From NCBI RefSeq assembly GCF_902652685.1, contig NZ_CACRUY010000001.1, positions 186,001 to 250,000 on the forward strand: 64,000 nt of DNA, given 5' to 3'. A program made the position numbers and the translations under genes. The first letter of the stretch is position 1. Each line of letters opens with the position of its first letter. This stretch comes from Mycobacterium sp. Marseille-P9652. GTDB taxonomy: Bacteria > Actinomycetota > Actinomycetes > Mycobacteriales > Mycobacteriaceae. This document shows, one piece after another, positions 27,999 through 36,498 of this stretch. The notes below the pieces were generated by a model that was not told where the DNA came from, ran no database searches, and worked only from the letters and a program-made list of their open reading frames with translations.

Positions 27999-28127
27999 AC
28001 CCGCATGGTAAGCGCGCCGATTCACCGGCGATTCACCCGATGAAAACGCCCGCGCCGCCAACCCCGTTGGCCTAGTGTTTGGCTGCCACTGAACCAGTGG
28101 CGATGCGCGATAGCCCGGGGGTCGCCG

Positions 28128-29471
28128 ATGTCGTTCGTGAACGTGGTGCCGGAATTCCTCGAAACCGCCGCCTCCGACGCGGCCCGGATCGGGTCGGCGG
28201 TGCAGGCCGGCCACCTGGCCGCGCTGCTCCCGACGACCAACGTGACCGCGGCGGCCGCCGACGAGGTGTCGGCGGCCATCGCGGCGGTGTTCTCCACGCA
28301 CGCCCAGCAGTACCAGCAGGCCGCCGCGCAGGCGTCGACCTATTACGAGCAGTTCGTGCAGAACCTGGGCGCGGCCGCCGCGTCGTACACCGGCGCCGAG
28401 GCGGCCATCGCGGCGTCGTTGCAGTCGTTCACCGATGATCCGGCCCGCGCGGTGGGCGAAGCCTGGGTCGGCAGCCCCTTGGGGCGGGTGCTCGACCCCA
28501 TCATCAACGCGCCCGCCGAGGTGCTTCTCGGGCGCGACCTCATCGGCGACAGCTCGGCGGTATCGGCGCCCGCCAAGTCGATCGTCATCGACTTCGTGCG
28601 CCACGGCCAGTCGGTGGGCAACGCGGTCGGGCTGATGGACACCGCCGTGCCGGGCACGGCGCTCACCCCGCTCGGCGTGCAACAAGCGCAGACCATCGCG
28701 GCCGTTCTCGGAAACCCGAACCAATATGCCGGGGTCTTCGCGTCGCAGCTGCTCAGGACGCAGCAGACCGCCGGATACCTGACGAACGCGTTCACGGTGT
28801 TGCCGGGTCTCAACGAGATCGACGCCGGCGTCTTCAGCAGCCTCCCCATGATTCCGGCGGGAATCCTCTACCTGCCCGCGCCGCTGTTGTGGACGCTCGG
28901 CTTGCCGATCGCACCGATGCTGATCCCGGGTTCGGCGCACTTCAACGGGGTGGTGTTCGACCGCGGCTTCACCAGCGCGCTGCAGACGATGTACTCCCAG
29001 GCCATGGCCAACCCGGTCGTCGCGGGCAACGGCCAGATCACCGACGTCGCCTACGCGAGCGAATTCTCCATCGAGGTGGGCACGCTGATGAACGTCAACA
29101 ACCCCGACCCCCTGCTGATGCTCACCCACCCGCTGCCCAACACCGGTGTCGTCGTGGTGCAGGGCAACCCGCAGAACGGCTGGACGATGACCAGCTGGGA
29201 CGGGGTGCCCGTCCCGCCGGCGAACCTGCCGACCGAGTTGTTCGTCGACGTGCGCAACCTCATCACCGCCCCGCAGTTCGCCGCCTACGACGGGTGGCAG
29301 GCCCTGCTGACCGGCGACCCGGTGACGATCGTCAACTCGTTCGGCGACGGCGCGAACCAGGTCGCCAACGCCGCCCTCAACTTCCCCGGGGCGGTCACCC
29401 ACGACGTCGTCGGCGCTCTCGGCGGAGCCACCGGCTCGTCGAACCCCATCATCGACGTCGCGAAACTGTAG
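28128..29471 (+). CDS. PE-domain protein fused to a histidine phosphatase domain
   Basis: Predicted 447 residues. Residues 1-90 are a PE domain (SFVNVVPEFLETAASDAARI with Pro8-Glu9, then ALLPTTNVTAAAADEVSAA). After a linker, IVIDFVRHGQSVGN (Arg158, His159) opens a phosphoglycerate-mutase-like phosphatase domain, with ASQLLRTQQTA and the second His in LMLTHPLPNTG. There is no Gly-Ala PGRS repeat. The closest recalled architecture is PE_PGRS11 (Rv0754). PE domains route proteins through type VII secretion, so a surface phosphatase is inferred. No PPE or ESX gene is adjacent. Confidence 0.88.
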   Translation: MSFVNVVPEFLETAASDAARIGSAVQAGHLAALLPTTNVTAAAADEVSAAIAAVFSTHAQQYQQAAAQASTYYEQFVQNLGAAAASYTGAEAAIAASLQSFTDDPARAVGEAWVGSPLGRVLDPIINAPAEVLLGRDLIGDSSAVSAPAKSIVIDFVRHGQSVGNAVGLMDTAVPGTALTPLGVQQAQTIAAVLGNPNQYAGVFASQLLRTQQTAGYLTNAFTVLPGLNEIDAGVFSSLPMIPAGILYLPAPLLWTLGLPIAPMLIPGSAHFNGVVFDRGFTSALQTMYSQAMANPVVAGNGQITDVAYASEFSIEVGTLMNVNNPDPLLMLTHPLPNTGVVVVQGNPQNGWTMTSWDGVPVPPANLPTELFVDVRNLITAPQFAAYDGWQALLTGDPVTIVNSFGDGANQVANAALNFPGAVTHDVVGALGGATGSSNPIIDVAKL

Positions 29472-29475
29472 GCAC

Positions 29476-30246
29476 CTACAGCAGCCGGGCCTGCTCCGGC
29501 TCGGGCTCGGCCGGCTCGATCAGCTCGGGCCCGTTGTTGCGCACGTTGTTCACCAGCGTCGACACCTCGCGCATCCGGATCGGATACACGTCGGGTGGCC
29601 GGGACAACAGTTCCTCGTCGATCGGCGCGTCGGGCTCCAGCCAGCGGTCCCACTCGTCCTCGGGTATCGCCAGCGGCATCCGGTGGTGGATCTCGCCCAG
29701 CGGGCCGGGAGCATCGGTGGTGATGATCGTGCAGCTCAGCAGCGGGGGCCCGTCCTCGGCCTGCCCCTTCGGGCGCCACACCGACCACAGCCCCGCCATG
29801 AACAGCGGCTCACCGTCCTCGCGGTACATGAAGAACGGCGTCTTGCGGGACTTCTTGCCGGCGCCCGCGTCGTTGACCCGCCATTCGTAGTAGCCGTCCA
29901 TCGGGATCAGGCAGCGCTTCGACTTGGCGCTCGACCGGAACGCGGGTGAAGTGGTGACCTTGTCGGCGCGGGCGTTGATCAGCATCGGCCCCTTGGTCTC
30001 GGGTCTGCCGTCCGCATCGGCCTTCGCCCACGGCGGGACCAGGCCCCAGCGCATGAGCCGCACCCGCCGCGTCGGCTCGTCGTCGGGCTCGGAATGCCGG
30101 CTGACCACAGTCGCGATCGTCGTCGTCGGCGCGACGTTGTAGTTGGGCGTCGCGCCGTCCGTACCGGAGCCCGTCGCCTCGTCGATGGCCTTGATCTTCT
30201 GGGCCAGCAGGGCGGGGTCGGTCGTGACCGCGAACCTTCCGCACAT
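29476..30246 (-). CDS. SRAP/HMCES-type abasic-site DNA-protein crosslinker
   Basis: Predicted 256 residues beginning MCGRF: Cys2, exposed after Met removal, is the residue that crosslinks to abasic sites in single-stranded DNA. Further family motifs are YNVAPT (Asn), LINARAD, MDGYYEW (Glu) and IHHRMP (His). Known members (E. coli YedK, human HMCES) shield abasic sites at forks. Matches Rv3226c. It is divergent from aroA with only 32 bases between the two starts. Confidence 0.93.
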   Translation of the reverse strand: MCGRFAVTTDPALLAQKIKAIDEATGSGTDGATPNYNVAPTTTIATVVSRHSEPDDEPTRRVRLMRWGLVPPWAKADADGRPETKGPMLINARADKVTTSPAFRSSAKSKRCLIPMDGYYEWRVNDAGAGKKSRKTPFFMYREDGEPLFMAGLWSVWRPKGQAEDGPPLLSCTIITTDAPGPLGEIHHRMPLAIPEDEWDRWLEPDAPIDEELLSRPPDVYPIRMREVSTLVNNVRNNGPELIEPAEPEPEQARLL

Positions 30247-30278
30247 GACTCCATGGTGGCAGAGCCCGGCGACACGCA

Positions 30279-31559
30279 ATGATGGACCACGTGACCACCT
30301 GGGCGGCCCCACATGCAGCGGCACCCGTGCACGCCACCGTGACCGTCCCGGGCTCCAAGTCGCAGACCAACCGAGCGCTCGTGCTGGCGGCGCTTGGGCG
30401 TGGCACGTCCACCGTCAGCGGGGCGCTGCGCAGCCGGGACACCGACCTGATGATCGGGGCGCTGCGCACCCTGGGCCTGCGCGTCGACGGGGACGGGCCC
30501 GAGCTGACCGTCAGCGGCCACATCGCGCCCGCACCGCACGCGCGGGTGGACTGCGGCCTGGCCGGCACGGTTCTGCGTTTCGTTCCGCCGCTGGCGGCGC
30601 TCGCCGACGCCACGGTGGAGTTCGACGGCGACGAGCAGGCGAGGGCGCGACCGATCGCGCCGCTGCTCGACGCGCTGCGCGGGCTGGGGGTACAAATCGA
30701 CGGCGACGGCCTGCCGTTCCGTGTGCAGGGCGGCGGGTCGGTCGCCGGGGGCACCGTGGCGATCGACGCCTCGGCGTCGTCGCAATTCGTGTCGGGGTTG
30801 TTGCTGTGCGCGGCGTCGTTCACCGACGGCCTGACCGTGCGGCACACCGGCCCGGCGCTGCCCTCGGCGCCGCACATCGCGATGACCGTCGAGATGCTGC
30901 GACAGGCCGGCGTCGACGTGGACGACTCGGTGCCGGCCCGGTGGACCGTGCGCGCCGGGGCGGTCGCGGCCCGGCACTGGGAGATCGAACCCGACCTGAC
31001 CAACGCCGTCCCGTTCTTGGCGGCCGCCGTGGTGACCGGCGGGGCGGTGCGCATCACCGGCTGGCCGGCGCGCAGCGTGCAGCCCGCCGGCAACATCCTG
31101 GCGGTGCTGGGAAAACTGAATGCCTTTGTTGCCCAGACGGATTCGTTCCTCGAGGCGCGAGGGTCCGGCGACTACGCCGGCTTCGACGTCGACCTGCGCG
31201 ACGTCGGCGAGCTCACGCCTTCGGTGGCGGCGCTCGCTGCGCTGGCCGGCCCGGGTTCGGTGTCGCGGCTGTCCGGCATCGCGCACCTGCGGGGCCACGA
31301 GACCGACCGGCTCGCCGCGCTGAGCACCGAGATCAACCGCCTGGGCGGCGACTGCGCCGAGACGCCCGACGGCCTCGTGATCACCGCGAGGCCGCTGCAT
31401 GCCGGCGTCTGGCGCGCGTACGCCGACCACCGGATGGCGATGGCCGGGGCGATCGTCGGGCTGCGGGTTCCCGGGGTCGAAGTCGACGACATCGGCGCCA
31501 CCACCAAGACGCTGCCCGACTTTCCGCGGCTGTGGGCGCGCATGCTGGAGGCCGCTTGA
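30279..31559 (+). CDS. aroA: 3-phosphoshikimate 1-carboxyvinyltransferase (EPSP synthase)
   Basis: Predicted 426 residues. [16 protein letters not shown] binds phosphoenolpyruvate and shikimate-3-phosphate; GLAGTVLRF is the local form of the GNAGTAxR motif; [10 protein letters not shown] closes the protein. It makes EPSP in aromatic amino acid and chorismate synthesis. Start uncertain: ATG 30279 and GTG 30291 are both usable; neither has a clear ribosome-binding site, which may mean a leaderless or near-leaderless message. It is followed directly by rsgA. Confidence 0.94.
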   Translation: MMDHVTTWAAPHAAAPVHATVTVPGSKSQTNRALVLAALGRGTSTVSGALRSRDTDLMIGALRTLGLRVDGDGPELTVSGHIAPAPHARVDCGLAGTVLRFVPPLAALADATVEFDGDEQARARPIAPLLDALRGLGVQIDGDGLPFRVQGGGSVAGGTVAIDASASSQFVSGLLLCAASFTDGLTVRHTGPALPSAPHIAMTVEMLRQAGVDVDDSVPARWTVRAGAVAARHWEIEPDLTNAVPFLAAAVVTGGAVRITGWPARSVQPAGNILAVLGKLNAFVAQTDSFLEARGSGDYAGFDVDLRDVGELTPSVAALAALAGPGSVSRLSGIAHLRGHETDRLAALSTEINRLGGDCAETPDGLVITARPLHAGVWRAYADHRMAMAGAIVGLRVPGVEVDDIGATTKTLPDFPRLWARMLEAA

Positions 31560-32539
31560 GGCCTGGCGACTACGACGAGTCCGACGTCAGGATCCGCTCC
31601 GGGCGCGGTTCGCGCCCGCGGACCAAGACCCGACCCGAGCACGCCGACGCCGAGGCCGCGATGGTCGTCAGCGTGGACCGTGGCCGCTGGGGCTGCGTGC
31701 TGGGCGGCGATCCCGGCCACCGGGTCACGGCCATGCGGGCCCGCGAGCTGGGCCGCACGCCGATCGTCGTCGGCGACGACGTCGACCTGGTCGGCGACCT
31801 CTCCGGGCGGCCGGACACCCTGGCGCGCATCGTTCGGCGCGGTGAGCGACGAACGGTGTTGCGCCGCACGGCCGATGACACCGACCCGACCGAGCGGGTG
31901 GTGGTGGCCAACGCCGACCAACTGCTGATGGTGGTGGCGCTGGCCGATCCGCCGCCGCGCACCGGCCTCGTCGACCGGGCGCTGATCGCCGCCTACGCCG
32001 GCGGGCTCTACCCCATCCTGTGCCTGACGAAAACCGATCTTGCGCCACCCGAGCCGTTCGCCGCACAGTTCGTCGACCTGGACCTGACGGTGGTCGCCGC
32101 CGGCCGTGATGATCCCCTGCTGGCGGTCGCCGACCTGCTGGCCGGCACGATCACCGTCCTGCTGGGACATTCGGGGGTCGGCAAGTCGACGCTGGTCAAT
32201 CGCCTTGTGCCCGAGGCGGATCGGGCCGTCGGGGAGGTCACCGACATCGGCCGCGGCCGGCATACCTCCACGCAATCGGTGGCGTTACCGCTGGCCAACG
32301 GCGGCTGGGTGATCGACACGCCCGGCATCCGCTCGTTCGGCCTGGCCCACATCGAGCCCGACGACGTGCTGCGGGCGTTCTCGGACCTGGCCGAGGCGAT
32401 CGAGGACTGCCCGCGGGGCTGCGGGCACATGGGACCGCCGGCCGACCCCGAATGCGCGCTCGACGCGCTAACCGGGCCCGCCGCGCGGCGGGTCGCGGCG
32501 GCCCGGCGGCTGCTGGCGGCGCTGCGCGAGCAGCCCTGA
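31556..32539 (+). CDS. rsgA: ribosome small-subunit GTPase RsgA
   Basis: Predicted 327 residues. It is a circularly permuted GTPase: G4 (LTKTDL) precedes G1 (GHSGVGKST) and G3 (DTPG), with an N-terminal OB fold and a C-terminal zinc region (CPRGCGHMG...C). RsgA checks late 30S maturation. The TTG at 31556 overlaps the aroA stop (TTGA) and gives a protein that lines up with recalled Rv3228 from its first residues (PGDYDESDV), so TTG is preferred over later starts. Confidence 0.92.
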   Translation: MRPGDYDESDVRIRSGRGSRPRTKTRPEHADAEAAMVVSVDRGRWGCVLGGDPGHRVTAMRARELGRTPIVVGDDVDLVGDLSGRPDTLARIVRRGERRTVLRRTADDTDPTERVVVANADQLLMVVALADPPPRTGLVDRALIAAYAGGLYPILCLTKTDLAPPEPFAAQFVDLDLTVVAAGRDDPLLAVADLLAGTITVLLGHSGVGKSTLVNRLVPEADRAVGEVTDIGRGRHTSTQSVALPLANGGWVIDTPGIRSFGLAHIEPDDVLRAFSDLAEAIEDCPRGCGHMGPPADPECALDALTGPAARRVAAARRLLAALREQP

Positions 32540-32610
32540 ATTCCGGTGCCCAGCGTGCGTGTTTGTACGCCGACACGCCGTGCGTCGCGTACATTTGCGC
32601 ACGCTCGCGG

Positions 32611-33084
32611 TCAGGACGACTTGGCGAGCCGCATGCCCAGCTCGTCGGGCGGAACGAGGTGCCCTTCTTTGCAACGGATTTCGACGCTCACCTCGGCGCC
32701 ACACCCCTCGTGGGTCAGCCGCAGCCTGTTGCGGCCCGGCAGGTGGCGCCGCCCCCACTCGAACAGCGCCCACACCACCGGCATGAAGTCGATGCCGGCC
32801 TCGGTGAGCACGTACTCGTCGCGGCTGCGCTGGCCGGGCTCGCGATAGGGCCGGCGGGCCAGCAGGCCGAGGTCCACGAGCTCGGCGAGACGCGCCGACG
32901 TGGCGGCCTTCGTGATGCCGACGCGGCGCGCGAAGTCGTCGAACCGGGTGGTGCCGTAGTAGGCCTCGCGCATGATCAGCATCGCGGATTTGGTGCCCAC
33001 CACGGACATGGTCTTCTCGATCGCGCACTCCCCGACCGCCGACCAGGCGTCGCGGTCGGCGAGTGGGCCCTGCAGCAGTGTCAT
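32611..33084 (-). CDS. HxlR-family transcriptional regulator
   Basis: Predicted 157 residues. Winged helix with CAIEKTMSVVGTKSAMLIMR at about 20-39, FDDFARRVGITKAATSARLAEL, and the wing DEYVLTEAG: standard HxlR/MarR-like fold with the Cys near residue 20 that senses redox or electrophiles in many HxlR proteins. Start: GGGAGG lies eight bases before ATG 33084, while the GTG at 33093 touches it. It is divergent from the thiolase gene, with two inverted repeats between them. Confidence 0.88.
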   Translation of the reverse strand: MTLLQGPLADRDAWSAVGECAIEKTMSVVGTKSAMLIMREAYYGTTRFDDFARRVGITKAATSARLAELVDLGLLARRPYREPGQRSRDEYVLTEAGIDFMPVVWALFEWGRRHLPGRNRLRLTHEGCGAEVSVEIRCKEGHLVPPDELGMRLAKSS

Positions 33085-33101
33085 GCACATCACCTCCCGA
33101 T

Positions 33102-33125
33102 CTAGGTTGCTTTCAGCATACCTAG
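33102..33125. promoter_or_regulatory. inverted repeat in HxlR-thiolase intergenic region (1)
   Basis: CTAGGT and ACCTAG flank a 12-base spacer, next to the HxlR ribosome-binding site. A likely operator for autoregulation. Confidence 0.5.
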
Positions 33126-33133
33126 GTGTTATA

Positions 33134-33159
33134 GCTGGGTATACAAGGAAATACTCAGC
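33134..33159. promoter_or_regulatory. inverted repeat in HxlR-thiolase intergenic region (2)
   Basis: GCTGGGTAT and ATACTCAGC form an imperfect inverted repeat around an 8-base spacer, 14 bases before the thiolase start. The A/T content is far above the surroundings. A probable HxlR operator overlapping the thiolase promoter. Confidence 0.55.
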
Positions 33160-33172
33160 TCAAGGAGGAGCC

Positions 33173-34348
33173 ATGACTCGCGACGCCGTCATCGTAGGGG
33201 CCGTCCGCACGCCGATCGGCAAGGGCAAGGCCAACGGCGCGCTACACGATGTGCTGCCCGCCGACCTGCTGGCGCACAGCCTGCGCGAAGTGGTGGCGCG
33301 CACCGGCGTCGACCCCGCGGAGATCGACGACGTGATCGCCGGGGCCGTCACGCAGGCGGGCGATCAGGCCGTCAACATCGCGCGTAACGCGTTGCTGGGG
33401 GCCGGTTTTCCCGAGTCGGTTCCCGGGACCACCGTCGACCGGCAGTGTGGCAGCAGCCAGCAGGCGATCAGCTTCGCCGCCCAGGGCGTGCTCGCCGGCG
33501 CCTACGACATCGTGATCGCGGCCGGGGTGGAGTCGATGGGCCGCGTCCCGATGGGCACCTCGGTGCTGCCGGGCAGCAACCCGTTCGGCGAGGACATGAC
33601 GCGCCGCTACCCCGACGGCCTGGTGCCGCAGGGCATCAGCGCCGAGTTGATCGCCGCCAAGTGGGGCTTCTCGCGGGCCCAGCTCGACGAGTTCTCCGCG
33701 GCCAGCCACGAGAAGGCTGCGCGCGCCACCAAGGACGGGCTCTTCGACAACGAGCTCATCCCGATCGCGGGGCTCGCCACCGACGAGTTCATCCGCCCCG
33801 GCACCACGGTCGAGACGCTGGCCGGGCTGCGGCCCGCCTTCTACAGCGAGGCGATGGAAAAGCGTTTCCCGCAGATCAATTGGTCGATCACCGCCGGGAA
33901 TTCCTCGCCGCTGTCCGACGGCAGCGCCGCGGTGCTGATCACCAGCGGCGAGGCCGCCGAGCGGCTGGGACTGCGCCCGCTGGCCCGCATCCACACCGCC
34001 ACCGTCGTCGGCTCCGATCCGCTCTACATGCTGACCGGGGTGATCTCGGCCACCGAGAAGGTGCTGCGCCGTGCGGGGCTGACGCTGGCCGACATCGACC
34101 TGTTCGAGGTCAACGAGGCGTTCGCGCCCGTCGTGCTGGCGTGGGCGCATGACACCGGTGCCGACCTGGCCAAGACCAACGTCAACGGGGGCGCGATCGC
34201 GATCGGCCACCCGCTGGGCGCCAGCGGCGCGCGGATCATGACCACCCTGGTCAACGCCCTGGAGCAGCGCGGTGCACGGTACGGCCTGCAGACGATGTGC
34301 GAGGGCGGCGGCATGGCCAACGCCACCATCATCGAGCGGCTCGGCTGA
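33173..34348 (+). CDS. acetyl-CoA acyltransferase (thiolase)
   Basis: Predicted 391 residues with a strong AAGGAGGAG site before the ATG. Catalytic Cys92 in DRQCGSSQQ, NEAF, His346 in GHPLGASGAR and Cys376 in CEGGGMAN: the complete thiolase set. It condenses or cleaves acyl-CoA, either beta-oxidation or acetoacetyl-CoA formation. It is the first gene of a plus-strand run of six accessory genes (33173-37740) opposite the HxlR regulator. Confidence 0.92.
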   Translation: MTRDAVIVGAVRTPIGKGKANGALHDVLPADLLAHSLREVVARTGVDPAEIDDVIAGAVTQAGDQAVNIARNALLGAGFPESVPGTTVDRQCGSSQQAISFAAQGVLAGAYDIVIAAGVESMGRVPMGTSVLPGSNPFGEDMTRRYPDGLVPQGISAELIAAKWGFSRAQLDEFSAASHEKAARATKDGLFDNELIPIAGLATDEFIRPGTTVETLAGLRPAFYSEAMEKRFPQINWSITAGNSSPLSDGSAAVLITSGEAAERLGLRPLARIHTATVVGSDPLYMLTGVISATEKVLRRAGLTLADIDLFEVNEAFAPVVLAWAHDTGADLAKTNVNGGAIAIGHPLGASGARIMTTLVNALEQRGARYGLQTMCEGGGMANATIIERLG

Positions 34349-34355
34349 GCCGGCC

Positions 34356-35249
34356 ATGACAAGAACCCTGGTGACCACCGCCAACGGCGATACCGGCCGC
34401 CCGATGGTCGATTACTTGCTCGACCGCGGGCTGCCGGTCACGGCGATGGTTCGGCAGGATGACGATCGCGCCCAACGTCTTCGCGATGCCGGCGCCGACG
34501 TTGTGGTCGGAGACCAGCTGAATCTCCGCGATGTGCGCGCGGCACTCGACGGGGCGCGGCGCGCCTACTTCAATTTCCCGGTAGGTGACGGACTCGTGGA
34601 GGCGGCGGTGATGTTCGCCCAGGCGGCCAGGGAGCAAAGCCTTGAGCTGATCGTGAACATGAGCCACATTCAGTCGCGACCGCGGGCGCGGAGCAAGGCA
34701 ACGCAGAACCACTGGCTCTCCGAGCAGGTATTCGACTGGTCGGGCATTCCGACGACCAATCTGCGGGTCACGTTCTTCATGGAATGGCTGACTTACATCG
34801 CGGGGTTGATCCGCGGCGGCCGCTATGTCATGCCCTATGACGCCGACAGTCGCTTCGCTCCGATCGCCGCACGCGATATTGCGCTGACCGCGGCCACCAT
34901 CTTGAGCAATCCGGATGGACACGCCGGCCGCACGTACACCTTGACCGGACCGGTCGAGTACAGCCATCAAGAGTTGGCCGCCGAGGTCGGCCGCGTCCTC
35001 GGTCGGGAACTTCCGTTCGAAAGTGTCAGCGCAGCAGAGTTTTTGGATCTCATCGGGATTCCTGACGACACTGCCAAGCTGAGGCACTTCGAAGCAGTGG
35101 CGATCGACCAACGGGAGGGGCGCCTGGCCGGCGTCAGTGATGCGGCGCTCACGATCACCGGCCGCCCGCTCGCCACGGTCGATGACTTCGTCAACGACCA
35201 CCGCTCGATGTTCGAACGCAACCACGACAGACAGGCCGAACATGTCTGA
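34356..35249 (+). CDS. NmrA-like NAD(P)-binding protein
   Basis: Predicted 297 residues, seven bases after the thiolase. N-terminal TTANGDTGRPMVDYLLDRG is the NmrA/atypical-SDR nucleotide-binding loop, then the YFNFPVGDG strand and FAPIAARDIA typical of NmrA/QOR2-like quinone reductases. No canonical SDR Tyr-Lys pair is visible, so it may be a redox sensor or a quinone/azo reductase. From here to 36461 codon choice looks less GC-biased than the flanks. Confidence 0.83.
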   Translation: MTRTLVTTANGDTGRPMVDYLLDRGLPVTAMVRQDDDRAQRLRDAGADVVVGDQLNLRDVRAALDGARRAYFNFPVGDGLVEAAVMFAQAAREQSLELIVNMSHIQSRPRARSKATQNHWLSEQVFDWSGIPTTNLRVTFFMEWLTYIAGLIRGGRYVMPYDADSRFAPIAARDIALTAATILSNPDGHAGRTYTLTGPVEYSHQELAAEVGRVLGRELPFESVSAAEFLDLIGIPDDTAKLRHFEAVAIDQREGRLAGVSDAALTITGRPLATVDDFVNDHRSMFERNHDRQAEHV

Positions 35250-35742
35250 GCACACTGAAACTCGCTTCGACGGCGTCCGGGTGCGCTATCCCAGCACCAA
35301 GGGTTTCGACGAACTGGTCTCCGCGCTACTGGCCGATATCGGCGAGAAACCGGTACCGATCAACGAGATCGCCCAGACGCATGACGACTGGGAATCGTAT
35401 CGGCAGGAAGTCGAGAAATATGTCGGCCCAAGCGGGTTCATGTTGTTCGCACTGCTCGATCACGGCGCCTGGATCACCAAGGCCGGCATCGACCGCAAGG
35501 TGATGCGCGTGATCCTGGGCAATCCCTTGATCGCCATCACGATGCTGCGCCACGACGTGAGCGCCGGCCTGTTCGCCCCGGTCGAGCTGCTCGTGGCCGA
35601 CGAAGGAACCGGCAGCAGCCTGACCTATGTCAGGCCGTCGTCGCTGATGGTGGTCGAGCCGAACGCCGAGTTGCTCGGCGCGGCAACGCAGCTCGACGTG
35701 AAGCTGGCGGCGTTGGCCGAAAAGGTGACCGCCGCCTCCTGA
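35242..35742 (+). CDS. DUF302-domain protein
   Basis: Predicted 166 residues; its ATG lies inside the end of the NmrA-like gene (8-base overlap). GFDELVSALLADIG near the N-terminus, then HDVSAGLFAPVELLV and LTYVRPSSLM fit the DUF302 fold, a small alpha-beta domain of unknown role often found with redox genes. After the TGA at 35740 the same frame stays open for 57 more codons to a second TGA at 35914, so a C-terminal extension may have been lost. Confidence 0.8.
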   Translation: MSEHTETRFDGVRVRYPSTKGFDELVSALLADIGEKPVPINEIAQTHDDWESYRQEVEKYVGPSGFMLFALLDHGAWITKAGIDRKVMRVILGNPLIAITMLRHDVSAGLFAPVELLVADEGTGSSLTYVRPSSLMVVEPNAELLGAATQLDVKLAALAEKVTAAS

Positions 35743-35960
35743 ACGGCGCGACCAAGCCCGACTGCAGTGCCGCAAACCGACTCGTGGCGCTTGGTGAACG
35801 TCGTGCGCAGAGCCCCGTCATTGCGGGCCGGCATGAGTCCAGCCAACAGACCCATTCTCCGGGCCGCGCTGGGCCATGCCATCCAAAGGGTGTTGGATGA
35901 GCGCATGGTGGCCTGAACCGTAGTCAGCCTTTTTCGCCCCGTTCACGTGAGGAAACCACT

Positions 35961-36461
35961 ATGAGCGACGCCGACGCCGCATCGATCCGAGCGACGCGCA
36001 GCGAGTGGATCACCGAGCACCTCGAGACCTATCTGACTTCTGGCGGCGTGCGCGGCCACATCATGGACGTGAGTGCCGTCGGCGGCCGTGTGCTGACCAC
36101 CCACTGCTTGATCAAGTGTGTGGGCCGCAAATCGGGGAAGAGCTATGTCAGGCCGTTGATCTACGGCAACGTCGGCGGCGAGATCGTGATCGTCGCTTCC
36201 AAGGGGGGCGCCGACACGCATCCGGAGTGGTACTTGAACGTCTTGGCAAGCAACACGATCGGCGTCCAGATCGCGACCCAGGCGTTCGAGGCCACCTGGC
36301 GGGAACCCGAAGGCGAGGAGCGCCATCAGGTGTGGGCCTACATGACTCACCTCTATCCGCCGTACCTCGCATATCAGCAGTCGACGAGCCGTCAGATTCC
36401 GCTGGTGATGTTGGCGACCGGACGAGCGATCGACGTTTTCTCCGCGGAAGACCAGCGGTAG
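35961..36461 (+). CDS. F420-dependent nitroreductase-family (DDN-like) oxidoreductase
   Basis: Predicted 166 residues. TTHCLIKCVGRKSGKSYVRP, VIVASKGGADTHPEWYLNV and the closing TGRAIDVF are the marks of the split beta-barrel deazaflavin (F420)-dependent nitroreductases abundant in mycobacteria (DDN, FGD-linked reductases). Such proteins reduce quinones and nitro compounds with F420H2. A 218-base gap without a clear gene precedes it. Confidence 0.87.
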   Translation: MSDADAASIRATRSEWITEHLETYLTSGGVRGHIMDVSAVGGRVLTTHCLIKCVGRKSGKSYVRPLIYGNVGGEIVIVASKGGADTHPEWYLNVLASNTIGVQIATQAFEATWREPEGEERHQVWAYMTHLYPPYLAYQQSTSRQIPLVMLATGRAIDVFSAEDQR

Positions 36462-36498
36462 CCGTCAACGGCGAGCCCTTTCAAGGAAGCGAGTTGCC

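Noticed and set aside
27120-29402. A 760-codon minus-strand frame covering the dehydrogenase and the PE gene
   Set aside because: The upstream part is an antisense shadow of the PE-phosphatase gene; the dehydrogenase proper starts at GTG 27998.
35625-35906. Minus-strand frame in the gap after the DUF302 gene
   Set aside because: No ribosome-binding site and unusual composition; the plus-strand extension of the DUF302 frame is the better explanation.
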